Shown here one piece after another: positions 34,727 through 42,925 of a stretch of DNA of 64,000 nt (its first letter is position 1; each line of letters opens with the position of its first letter). Source of the stretch: Novosphingobium sediminis (GTDB taxonomy: Bacteria; Pseudomonadota; Alphaproteobacteria; Sphingomonadales; Sphingomonadaceae); contig NZ_BJYR01000013.1 in the NCBI RefSeq assembly GCF_007991615.1, forward strand, positions 205,594 to 269,593, written 5' to 3'. The notes under the pieces were generated by a model. The model did no database searches. It was given only the letters and a program-made list of their open reading frames with translations, and was not told the origin of the DNA. The position numbers and the translations under genes are program-made.

Positions 34727-36277
34727 TCAGCGGATGCGGATCGGCAGGTAGAGCGCAGGCTGGCCGCGGCGCTGGATGCGCAGCAGCACCGCTTCGCGGT
34801 TCTCCGTCTTGGCCTGCCGCACGATCGCTTCGAGATCGGCGGCGGTCGCTACCGGCTTGTAGTTGGCCGAAAGCACGATGTCGCCGCGCTGCAGGCCCTT
34901 GGCCGCAGCATCCGCCGAATCGTCGACCGCGGTGATGACCACGCCCTTGGTGTCCTCGCTCGCGCCGAGCTGGCGGGCGATCTGCGGGGTCAGCGGGATC
35001 GCCGCGATGCCGAGCGCCTGCTGGACCACGGGGCCGGCAGGCTTGGCCGGCTTGGCCTGACCGCCGCCGAAGCCGTTGTCGTCGCCCTGCTGCGCATCGG
35101 GGTCGAAAGTCTGCTGGGCGAGTTCTTCCTCGCTCGGCCGCTTGCCGACAACCGCCTGCACCGTCAGGCGCTGGCCGTTGCGGATGAGGTCGATCGGGAT
35201 GCGCTTGCCCGGCGCGGTGTTCGCCACGATGAACGAGAGGGTCTGGTCCGGCGTCACGTCCTTGCTGTCGACGCGGACCACAACGTCACCCGGCTGCATG
35301 CCGGCCTTGGCCGCGCCCTGACCGGGCTCGACCGACTGGATGAACTCGCCGCGGTTCTTGGCAAGGCCGAGGCTGGCGGCGAGATCGTCGGACAGCTGCT
35401 GGATGCGCACGCCGAGGTAGCCGCGCTCGATCGCCTGACCGGTGCGCAGCTTTTCGACGATGGGTGCGGCGATTTCAGCGGGGATCGCGAAGCCGATACC
35501 GACGCTGCCGCCGGTGGGCGAGAAGATCGCGTTGTTGATGCCGATGACGTTGCCCGCCATGTCGAACATCGGGCCGCCCGAGTTGCCGCGGTTGATCGAG
35601 GCGTCGGTCTGCAGGTAGCGGTCGTAGGCCGAGCCCGAACCGGTGTTGCGATAGACCGCCGAGATGATGCCGCTGGTGACAGTGCCGCCAAGGCCGAACG
35701 GATTGCCGATGGCGATGATCCAGTCACCCACGCGGGCGTGGCGCGAATCGCCGAACTTCACGAACGGGAAGGGCTTCGGCCCCGAGATCTTGAGCACGGC
35801 AAGGTCGGAGGCGGCATCGCGCCCGACGAGCTTCGCCGGATAGTCGGTGCCGTCGGTCATGGTGACGGTGATCGATTCGATCTCACCCTGACCTTCGGCG
35901 GTGATGACGTGGTTGTTGGTGACGACATAGCCATCGGCCGAAACGAGGAAGCCCGAACCGAGCGACTGCGCCTCACGCGTCTGCGGCTGGCCGCCGCCGC
36001 CCTGCCCGCCGCCGAACAGATCGCTGAACGGCGTGCCGGCGAAGGGATTGTTGTTTTGCACCTTCACGCGCTGGCGGGTCGAGATGTTGACCACTGCCGG
36101 CTGCAGCTGCTGGGTGAGATCGGCGAAGCTGGCGGGGGCACCGCCGCGCGGGACGACCGATTGCATCTGCGCCGAATCGTTCTGCGCCACCTGGGCTCCG
36201 GCCGGGAAGCCCGTCGTCAGGGTCAGCGCGCTGCCGGCGAGGAGCAGCGCCGTAGTTACTCCATAAGCGTATCGCAC
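34727..36277 (-). CDS. degP: Do-family (DegP/HtrA) serine endoprotease
   Basis: A 516-residue periplasmic protease/chaperone. GTG start at 36277 with AGAGGA 9 nt upstream. The signal peptide is followed by the trypsin-like domain with the triad His in VVTNNHVITAEG, Asp in DAASDLAVLKI and Ser in NRGNSGGPMFD. Two PDZ domains follow (GYLGVRIQQLSDDLAASLGL and, near the C-terminus, GVVITAVDDSADAAAKGLQR). A Gln/Gly-rich linker (QQGDDNGFGGGQAKPAKPA) separates them. It degrades misfolded envelope proteins. hflK and hflC lie upstream on the same strand, a conserved envelope quality-control cluster. Confidence 0.94.
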   Translation of the reverse strand: MRYAYGVTTALLLAGSALTLTTGFPAGAQVAQNDSAQMQSVVPRGGAPASFADLTQQLQPAVVNISTRQRVKVQNNNPFAGTPFSDLFGGGQGGGGQPQTREAQSLGSGFLVSADGYVVTNNHVITAEGQGEIESITVTMTDGTDYPAKLVGRDAASDLAVLKISGPKPFPFVKFGDSRHARVGDWIIAIGNPFGLGGTVTSGIISAVYRNTGSGSAYDRYLQTDASINRGNSGGPMFDMAGNVIGINNAIFSPTGGSVGIGFAIPAEIAAPIVEKLRTGQAIERGYLGVRIQQLSDDLAASLGLAKNRGEFIQSVEPGQGAAKAGMQPGDVVVRVDSKDVTPDQTLSFIVANTAPGKRIPIDLIRNGQRLTVQAVVGKRPSEEELAQQTFDPDAQQGDDNGFGGGQAKPAKPAGPVVQQALGIAAIPLTPQIARQLGASEDTKGVVITAVDDSADAAAKGLQRGDIVLSANYKPVATAADLEAIVRQAKTENREAVLLRIQRRGQPALYLPIRIR

Positions 36278-36416
36278 TTAGCAAATCCTCTTCATCTCAG
36301 CGGCGGTTTGCGGATGCCCGCACCCCTGGTCCCCGGTCCGATTCCGCGTGCCCAGTTTTCACAACCGGGCGCATGAACCGGGATTGAATAACATGCTCGT
36401 CAGCTGTCGCGGACGG

Positions 36417-37274
36417 TTACTTGCCGCCCCTGAACTGACGCAGATAGGCATTGTCAGGCGAAAGCACGATCGAGGTGCTGTTGTCCTTCTGCGAGAAGGT
36501 ATAGTCGTAGCTCTTCATCGCCCGGTAGAAATCGTAGAAATCCGGGTCCTTGCCAAAGCTTTCCGCATAGACCTTGGCAGCGGTCGCCTCGGCTGTGGCC
36601 TGAATGATCTGCGCGTTCTTCTGGCCTTCGGCGCGGATCGTGGCCGCTTCCTGCTGGCGGGCGGTGGCCATCCGGGTAAAGGCGGAATCGAGCGGCGCGC
36701 CATCGGGCAGGTCCGCCCGCTTGATCCGCACGTCGATCACCTGCGCGCCGTATTCACGCGCTTCCTTGTCGAGCCCCTTGCGGATGTTGATCATGGCCTG
36801 CCCGCGATCCGCGGTCAGCAGCGAGCCGAAGGTGCGCTTGCCCAGTTCCTGACGCAACACCGAGTTGAGGATCGGCTGGAGCTGTTCGGCCACCTTGTCG
36901 ACCGTGCCGGCGGTTTCGTACATCTTGACCGGATCGATCACGCGGAACCGCGCATAGGCATCCACTTCGAGGCGGCGCTGGTCTGCCGAAGTGACCTGCT
37001 GGCGTTCGAGATCGACATCGAGCACGCGCTTGTCGATCCGCACGACCTGCTCGAAGAACGGGATGCGCCAAGTGATCCCGGCGCCGGTCTGGCCAAAATC
37101 GGCATTGGGGCGGAAGCGGTTGACCACGCGGTTGGGCTCGCCCAGCCGGACGATCACGGCCTGCTCCTGCTCGCCCACCACGGTGACGCAACTGAGCAGC
37201 ACGACGACGCCGACGGCCAGCGCAACAAGCACGGCCTTCTGTTCCTGCCACAAGTGGATCAGGGTCTGTTCCAT
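36417..37274 (-). CDS. hflC: HflC, regulator of the FtsH protease
   Basis: A 285-residue SPFH protein anchored by an N-terminal helix (AVLVALAVGVVVLLSCVTVV). The band-7 domain includes VIVRLGEPNRVVNRF, GITWRIPFFEQVVRIDKRVL and YGAQVIDVRIKRADLP. The usual coiled-coil helix QEAATIRAEGQKNAQIIQA and the C-terminal LSPDNAYLRQFRG are present. With HflK it forms the periplasm-facing cage around FtsH. The hflK stop is 1 nt upstream. Confidence 0.95.
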   Translation of the reverse strand: MEQTLIHLWQEQKAVLVALAVGVVVLLSCVTVVGEQEQAVIVRLGEPNRVVNRFRPNADFGQTGAGITWRIPFFEQVVRIDKRVLDVDLERQQVTSADQRRLEVDAYARFRVIDPVKMYETAGTVDKVAEQLQPILNSVLRQELGKRTFGSLLTADRGQAMINIRKGLDKEAREYGAQVIDVRIKRADLPDGAPLDSAFTRMATARQQEAATIRAEGQKNAQIIQATAEATAAKVYAESFGKDPDFYDFYRAMKSYDYTFSQKDNSTSIVLSPDNAYLRQFRGGK

Positions 37275-37275
37275 C

Positions 37276-38397
37276 TCAGCGGCGCTCCCCGTTTGCGGCC
37301 GGATCGGCAGGCGGGGTCTGCTTGATCCCCGGCAGCGGCAGGTAGGACATGACCCCCTGCGTTTCGACGATCACCTTGTCGGTCTTGCTCAGCACGCGCT
37401 CCATCGTGTCGTAATACATGCGTCGGCGGGTCACTTCGGGGGCGAGCTTGTACTGCTCGTAGACCTTGTCGAACGCGGTCGCCTCGCCCTGCGCGCGCTG
37501 CGTGATCTGCTGCGCATAGGCTTCGGCGCGGTTGATATCGCTCTGTGCATCCTGCTGTGCGGCAAGCACTTCCTTGAAGGCATCGACCACCTTGGCCGGC
37601 GGGTCGGTCTTCTTGATTTCCACGCCCTGGATCTTCACGCCCGAGCGATAGGCATCGAGAATGCGCTGCATCCGCTCGCGCACGTTGGCCTCGATCGAGG
37701 CGCGGCCTGAGCCCATCGCGTCGTTCAGGGTCACTTCGGCGATCGACTGGCGCATCGCGGCCTCGGCCACTTCCTTCACCGTCGCATCGGGTTCGGCGAG
37801 CTGGAAGGTGTAGAGCTTGAGGTCCTTGATGTTCCAGCGGACGAGGTAGGTAAGGTCGACGAGGTTCTGGTCGCCCGTCAGCATCAGGCGTTCGCCATCG
37901 CCTTCGGGAATGGAATCGCGGCGGATCGAGGTGACGTCCTCGACGGTCACGGCCTGAATCGGCCAGGGCAAGGTGACCGAGACGCCGGAATCGATGGTGC
38001 GGCTATAGGCGCCGAATGTGGTGACAATGCCCTTCTCCTGCGGCGAGACGCGGTGAATCATCGTGGCGCCGAGCCAGATCAGCGCGACGAGGCCAATCGC
38101 GACCGGCACCCACGAGCCGCCGTCCGGGCGCTGGGGCAGGCGGAAGCTGGAACCGCCACCAGAGCCGCTACCACCGCCGCCGCTGCCGCCACCGCGGCGC
38201 TTGAACAGATCTTCGAGGGTTTGCCCGCGGCGCCCATCGCCCGAGCTGGGCGGCAACCACGGGTTGCGCGGGCCGTTGCCGCGCGGCGGTGGCGGGGGGC
38301 TTTCGGGTGCGGGTTCGCCGCCCTCGTCCGCCGGTTCGCCCGAAGGCTCCCCGCTCCCCGTTTCGCCTGTGCCCCATGGGCTCTTCTTGCCGGCCAT
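37276..38397 (-). CDS. hflK: HflK, regulator of the FtsH protease
   Basis: A 373-residue partner of HflC. The N-terminal cytosolic part is rich in Pro, Gly and Ser (PESPPPPPRGNGPRNPWLPP and a run of Gly/Ser). A membrane helix follows near WVPVAIGLVALIWLGATMI, then the SPFH domain (GIVTTFGAYSRTIDSGVSVT, LVDLTYLVRWNIKDLKLYTF) and a coiled coil (RAEAYAQQITQRAQGEATAF). I chose ATG 38397 (MAGKKSPWG). In-frame ATGs at 38418 and 38439 are possible, and 38418 has GGTGGA upstream. Confidence 0.9.
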   Translation of the reverse strand: MAGKKSPWGTGETGSGEPSGEPADEGGEPAPESPPPPPRGNGPRNPWLPPSSGDGRRGQTLEDLFKRRGGGSGGGGSGSGGGSSFRLPQRPDGGSWVPVAIGLVALIWLGATMIHRVSPQEKGIVTTFGAYSRTIDSGVSVTLPWPIQAVTVEDVTSIRRDSIPEGDGERLMLTGDQNLVDLTYLVRWNIKDLKLYTFQLAEPDATVKEVAEAAMRQSIAEVTLNDAMGSGRASIEANVRERMQRILDAYRSGVKIQGVEIKKTDPPAKVVDAFKEVLAAQQDAQSDINRAEAYAQQITQRAQGEATAFDKVYEQYKLAPEVTRRRMYYDTMERVLSKTDKVIVETQGVMSYLPLPGIKQTPPADPAANGERR

Positions 38398-38550
38398 GGC
38401 CAGACCGATCCGCGACATTCGTCCACCGAAAGAAATCATACCAAGGACTATAGGTACGCTCTTCGGTTAAAAACAGTGTCTCCCTGCCAAAATTCCTCTG
38501 CTAGGGGGCGTCCGTTAGGGCATAGGCTCCGCTAGGATGGGAATACGGGT

Positions 38551-39516
38551 TTGAGCCTCGATCAGACAGCACTTGAACAGGCCGTACGCATGGCCGCAGG
38601 CGCGCGGTTGCAGACGGTGAAGGCGGATGGCGAAACCGCCTCCGTGATCCTCGAAGTGAGCGGTCTCGACCGCGCGGGGCGCGATGCGCTTGAAGCGAAA
38701 GTGAAGGAGGCTGCGCGCGCCGCCGGGGCCGCCGATGTACGCGTGGGGATGACCGCCGAGCGCGTCACGCGGCGCATCGTCGCGGTCGGTTCGGGCAAGG
38801 GCGGCGTCGGCAAGTCGACGCTTTCGGCCAACCTAGCGGTCGCCATGGCGAAGCTGGGCCGCAAGGTCGGTCTTGTCGATGCGGATATCTACGGCCCCTC
38901 GCAGCCGCGCCTGCTCGCAACCGAGGGCCGCAAGCCCGAAGCCGAGAACCAGAAGATCCACCCGGTACAAAGTCCGTGGGGCGTGCCGATGCTCTCGATG
39001 GGCCACCTCGTGCAGCCCGGGCAGGCCATTGCGTGGCGCGGCCCGATGGCGGGCAATGCGCTTGGCCAGCTGATCGATGCGCATTGGGGTGATGCCGAGA
39101 TCATCGTTGTCGATCTGCCGCCCGGCACTGGCGACGTGCAGCTGACCATGCTGCAGAAGCACAAGCCGGCGGGTGCGGTGATCGTCTCCACCCCGCAGGA
39201 TCTGGCGCTGATGGATGCGGCGCGGGCGATCCGGCTGTTCGAACAGGGTGACGTGCCGCTGATCGGGATGGTCGAGAACATGGCGGGCTACGTTTGCCCG
39301 CATTGCGGCGAAAGCAGCGATCCTTTCGGTCAGGGCGGCGCGGAAGCCGCCGCCAAGACGATGGGCCTGCCGTTCCTTGGCCGCGTGCCGCTGAACCTCT
39401 CGATCCGCCAGTCCAGCGATGCGGGCGAGCCGCCCGCCGCAGGCAATAGCTCGGAGGCCGCGATCTTCGCCGGCATCGCCCAGCGCGTGCTCGACTGGCT
39501 GGACGTGAATCCCTGA
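38551..39516 (+). CDS. mrp: Mrp/ApbC-type iron-sulfur cluster carrier ATPase
   Basis: A 321-residue P-loop carrier protein. Residues 1-70 form a small MIP18/PaaD-like domain (VILEVSGLDRAGRDALEAKV). The deviant Walker A is GSGKGGVGKSTLSANLA, followed by DADIYGPSQPRLL and VDLPPGTGDVQLTM. The paired cysteines CPHC that bind a bridging 4Fe-4S cluster are in GYVCPHCGESSDPFG. The start is TTG 38551: an in-frame stop lies at 38533, so no earlier start exists, and AGGATGGGAA precedes it. Its TGA overlaps the molybdenum hydroxylase ATG by 1 nt. Confidence 0.93.
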   Translation: MSLDQTALEQAVRMAAGARLQTVKADGETASVILEVSGLDRAGRDALEAKVKEAARAAGAADVRVGMTAERVTRRIVAVGSGKGGVGKSTLSANLAVAMAKLGRKVGLVDADIYGPSQPRLLATEGRKPEAENQKIHPVQSPWGVPMLSMGHLVQPGQAIAWRGPMAGNALGQLIDAHWGDAEIIVVDLPPGTGDVQLTMLQKHKPAGAVIVSTPQDLALMDAARAIRLFEQGDVPLIGMVENMAGYVCPHCGESSDPFGQGGAEAAAKTMGLPFLGRVPLNLSIRQSSDAGEPPAAGNSSEAAIFAGIAQRVLDWLDVNP

Positions 39517-41804
39517 TGCGGCTTACTCGGCGCGGGCTGCTGATCGGCGCTGGCGGCGCAGGTGCGCTGCTGGTCGCCTTTGCAGTTTCGTCGCGCCGCT
39601 ATGCCAGCGCGCTGGTCGCCGGGCCGGACGAACATGTGTTCGACAGCTTCATCCGGCTGGCCAAGGATGGTGCGATCAGCGTTGCCGTGCCGGTCTGCGA
39701 GATGGGGCAGGGCATTTCCACGCTGATGGCGCAGATCGTGGCGGTGGAGCTGGGTGCGGACTGGAAGCGGGTGGGTGTCGAGCCCGCACCGCCCAGCCCG
39801 GTCTACGGCGATCCGGTGCTCGCCGCGCGCTGGGCCCCGCTGTGGCAGCCGCGCTATTTCCCGGCGTTGGCCGATACTCCCGACGACTGGCTGGCGCGGA
39901 TGCATGCCGAGCGCGAGCCGATGATGATAACCGCCGAGGGCACGGCCATTGCTGCCTTCGAGGCGCACTTGCGGGCCGCTGCGGCGGGCCTGCGTGCGAT
40001 GCTGATGCAGGCGGCAGCGGCACAGTGGAACGTCGGCTGGGAAACGCTCGATACGGCGGGGCATTTCGTCGTGAACGGCAAGCAACGCCTTGCGTTTGCC
40101 GCGCTGATCCCGGCGGCGATGGACTACGACCCGCCCGAGCCGCCTGCCCTGCGCGCGGAGCCGCCGAAGGAGCGGCCCGGCCAGTTCCCCGATGGTGCGC
40201 GCCCGCGCTATCCCCGGCTGGACCTGCCCCCCAAGGCCGATGGCAGCTTCGTCTTCGCGGGTGATGTTCGCGTGCCGGGCATGGTCCATGCCGCGATTGT
40301 TCACGGGCCGCAGGGCGATACCGTGCTTTCCACGCTTGATCGCAAGGCGGCAGAGGCCATTCCGGGCGTTGTCGGCGTGGTGCAATCGAAGCGCTGGGTC
40401 GCGGCCGCGGCCAAGACTTGGCACGCTGCGCACAAGGCGGTGCTCGCGCTGGAGCCGCGTTTCCATGCGGCGGGGCGGATTGCCGATTCCTCCGCGCTCG
40501 ATACCCGCATCGACGCCGCGCTGCGCAAGGGGGCGGCCACCCGGCTCCTTGCCGAAGGTGACCCCGATCCCCTGCTTGCCAAGCCAAGCCTCACTGCGCG
40601 GTATGATGTGGAGCCTGCGCTTCACGCCCCGCTGGAAACGGCCACCGCAACGGCGCGGCTCACCGGCGGCAAGCTCGAGCTCTGGCTCGCCACGCAGGCG
40701 CCCGAACTCGTGCGGCGGCAGGCCGCGCGCGCGGCGGGTGTCTCGCGGCGGAGCGTCGTGATCTATCCCATGCACGCGGGCGGCAGTTTCGATGCGCGGC
40801 TCGATTGCCGGATCGCGGTCGAGGCGGTGGAGATCGCCAAGGCGCTTGGGCGTCCGGTGCAGCTGATGTGGAGCCGCTGGGAGGAATCGCTCGCCGGCTA
40901 CCCCCGCACGCCGGTCTCGGCGCTGCTGTCCGCCTCGATCGGGCCTGACAAGCGCCAGTTGCTCGGGTGGCGAACGCGCATGGCGTTGCCGGCCACGGCC
41001 ATCGAAGCGGGCGCGCGGCTGCTCGACGGAATGGAGGCGGTGGATGCACAGGCCGCCGCCAAGGGGCGTGCCGATCCGCTCGCCTGCGAAGGCGCGATGC
41101 CGCTCTATGCCATTCCCGAACGGGCGGTGGATCACGTGCCGGTCACACTGCCGCTGCCGACCGCGCGCTATCGCGGCAACGCCCATGGCTACAGCGCGTT
41201 CTTCACCGAAAGCTTCATCGACGAATGCGCGCATTTCGGCGGGGCCGAGCCGCTTTCGTACCGCATCGGCATGCTCACCGGGCAGCCGCGACTGGCCGCC
41301 TGCCTTGTCGGCGCGGCGCGGATGGCGATGTGGGGCGGCGGGGCAGATGCCTCGGGGCAGGGCATCGCGTGCCACCGCATGGACCTCGCCGCGCCCGAAG
41401 GCCTGCGCAGCGGTTTCATCGCCGTGGTCGCCACGGCGCGGCAGGAGGAAGGCGCGATCCGGGTAGACCAGCTGACCGCGTGGCTCGATATCGGGCGGAT
41501 CGTGAATGTCGATATCGCCCGCCAGCAGGTCGAGGGCGGCATGCTCTTCGCGCTGGCGCAGGCGATCGGCGGCAGCACGGCCTATGCGGCAGGCCTGCCC
41601 ACGGCGGGCCGCCTTTCGCAATTGGGTCTGCCCCTGCTTGCCGATTGCCCCAAGGTTGATATTGCGTTTGCCGAGTCGGACGAGCAACCGTTCGACCCGG
41701 GCGAACTCGCCACCACCGCAGTCGCACCGGCCATTGCCAACGCGCTGTTTTCTGCCACAGGACTGCGCTTCCGCCGCCTTCCGCTGCTTTCCGAAGGGCT
41801 TTGA
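39516..41804 (+). CDS. Tat-exported xanthine-dehydrogenase-family molybdenum subunit (IorB/CoxL-like)
   Basis: A 762-residue molybdopterin-binding subunit. The N-terminus has a twin-arginine signal (RLTRRGLLIGAGGAGALLVA), so it is folded in the cytoplasm and exported. Family motifs are PVCEMGQGISTLMAQIVAVE near residue 58, RVPGMVHAAIVHGP, and the C-terminal active-site Glu in FDPGELATTAVAPAIANALF near residue 735. This matches IorB-like aldehyde/isoquinoline oxidoreductases. No 2Fe-2S small subunit, FAD subunit or maturation factor lies beside it. It sits between mrp and hemH in one overlapping operon. The substrate is unknown. Confidence 0.85.
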   Translation: MRLTRRGLLIGAGGAGALLVAFAVSSRRYASALVAGPDEHVFDSFIRLAKDGAISVAVPVCEMGQGISTLMAQIVAVELGADWKRVGVEPAPPSPVYGDPVLAARWAPLWQPRYFPALADTPDDWLARMHAEREPMMITAEGTAIAAFEAHLRAAAAGLRAMLMQAAAAQWNVGWETLDTAGHFVVNGKQRLAFAALIPAAMDYDPPEPPALRAEPPKERPGQFPDGARPRYPRLDLPPKADGSFVFAGDVRVPGMVHAAIVHGPQGDTVLSTLDRKAAEAIPGVVGVVQSKRWVAAAAKTWHAAHKAVLALEPRFHAAGRIADSSALDTRIDAALRKGAATRLLAEGDPDPLLAKPSLTARYDVEPALHAPLETATATARLTGGKLELWLATQAPELVRRQAARAAGVSRRSVVIYPMHAGGSFDARLDCRIAVEAVEIAKALGRPVQLMWSRWEESLAGYPRTPVSALLSASIGPDKRQLLGWRTRMALPATAIEAGARLLDGMEAVDAQAAAKGRADPLACEGAMPLYAIPERAVDHVPVTLPLPTARYRGNAHGYSAFFTESFIDECAHFGGAEPLSYRIGMLTGQPRLAACLVGAARMAMWGGGADASGQGIACHRMDLAAPEGLRSGFIAVVATARQEEGAIRVDQLTAWLDIGRIVNVDIARQQVEGGMLFALAQAIGGSTAYAAGLPTAGRLSQLGLPLLADCPKVDIAFAESDEQPFDPGELATTAVAPAIANALFSATGLRFRRLPLLSEGL

Positions 41805-41813
41805 GCCAGTACC

Positions 41814-42827
41814 ATGGACCAACCTGCCGACCATCCCCGGATTGTAACCGGCAAGATCGGGGTGCTCCTGGTCAACCTCGGCACGCCCGACGCGCCCGAT
41901 GAAGGCGCAGTGCGCCGCTATCTCGCCGAATTCCTCTCGGACCGCCGCGTGGTGGAGATCCCGCAGATCTTCTGGCAGCCGATCCTGCGCGGGCTTGTCC
42001 TGCGCACCCGGCCGAGGAAGTCCGCCCATGCCTACAGCCAGGTGTGGACCGAAGAAGGCTCGCCGCTCGCGTTCCACACCGCTGCGCAGGCCCGCGCGCT
42101 GCAGGCGCGTCTCGGCGATGCCGCGATCGTGCGCTACGCCATGCGCTACCAGAAGCCGGCGATGGCGGTAGAACTCGACAAGCTGCTCGCCGATGGTTGC
42201 GAGCGCATTCTCGTCGCTCCGCTCTATCCGCAGTATTCGGGGGCGACGACCGCAAGCGCGCTCGATGCCGTCGCGAACTGGATCAGGGACCGCCGCCGTT
42301 TGCCCGCGCTGCGCACCCTGCCGCCCTATTTCGACGATCCGCTGGCGATTTCGGCGCTGCACAAGGACCTTGGCGCCCAGATCGCCGCGCTCGATTTCGA
42401 GCCCGAACTGCTGGTGCTGAGCTTCCACGGCATGCCTGAGCGCACGCTGCGGCTGGGCGATCCCTATCACTGCCACTGCCAGAAGACCGCCCGCCTGCTG
42501 GGCGAAGCCTTCGCGGTGAGCCATCCCGCGCTCAAGCTTGCCACCAGCTTCCAGTCGCGCTTCGGCCGCGCCAAGTGGCTGGAACCCGCAACCGACGACG
42601 TGATCAAGGTGCAAGGGGCCAACGGCGTGCGCCGCATGGTGATCGCCGCGCCGGGCTTTTCGTCCGATTGCCTCGAGACGATCGAGGAACTCGGCATCCG
42701 TGGGCGCGAGGACTTCGAGGCTGCAGGGGGCACGCATTTCGCCGCGCTGACCTGCCTCAATGCCACCGAGGCCGGCATGGACATGCTCGAAGCGCTGGTG
42801 CGCCGGGAACTCGCCGGCTGGATTTGA
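41814..42827 (+). CDS. hemH: ferrochelatase
   Basis: A 337-residue enzyme that inserts Fe2+ into protoporphyrin IX, the last step of haem synthesis. It shows KIGVLLVNLGTPDAPDEGAV, LVAPLYPQYSGATTASALD, the metal-site His in VLSFHGMPERTLRLGDPY, then CHCQKTARLLGEAF, and the second acidic site near PGFSSDCLETIEELG. The C-terminus is short, with no membrane anchor. It starts 9 nt after the molybdenum hydroxylase gene and so is probably co-transcribed with it and mrp. Confidence 0.95.
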   Translation: MDQPADHPRIVTGKIGVLLVNLGTPDAPDEGAVRRYLAEFLSDRRVVEIPQIFWQPILRGLVLRTRPRKSAHAYSQVWTEEGSPLAFHTAAQARALQARLGDAAIVRYAMRYQKPAMAVELDKLLADGCERILVAPLYPQYSGATTASALDAVANWIRDRRRLPALRTLPPYFDDPLAISALHKDLGAQIAALDFEPELLVLSFHGMPERTLRLGDPYHCHCQKTARLLGEAFAVSHPALKLATSFQSRFGRAKWLEPATDDVIKVQGANGVRRMVIAAPGFSSDCLETIEELGIRGREDFEAAGGTHFAALTCLNATEAGMDMLEALVRRELAGWI

Positions 42828-42863
42828 GGCGCCGAAAGACTCTGGCGGGCGCTGCCCACCCAT

Positions 42864-42904
42864 TTGACTTTGCTGACATCTGTGTCATTAACCGCGCGGT
42901 TAAT
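42864..42904 (+). promoter_or_regulatory. P450 promoter with an 18-bp perfect palindromic operator
   Basis: A -35-like TTGACT at 42864-42869 is followed, 17 nt later, by the perfect palindrome ATTAACCGCGCGGTTAAT (42887-42904), which covers the expected -10 region. This geometry suggests repression by a TetR-type dimer. No regulator gene lies next to it in the window. Confidence 0.6.
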
Positions 42905-42925
42905 CGCGCACGCAGGAGTTCAGCC

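Noticed and set aside
39330..42863. 1177-codon minus-strand frame opposite the molybdenum hydroxylase and hemH
   Set aside because: It spans several certain genes on the other strand and shows only the Arg/His/Gly-rich composition of antisense frames.
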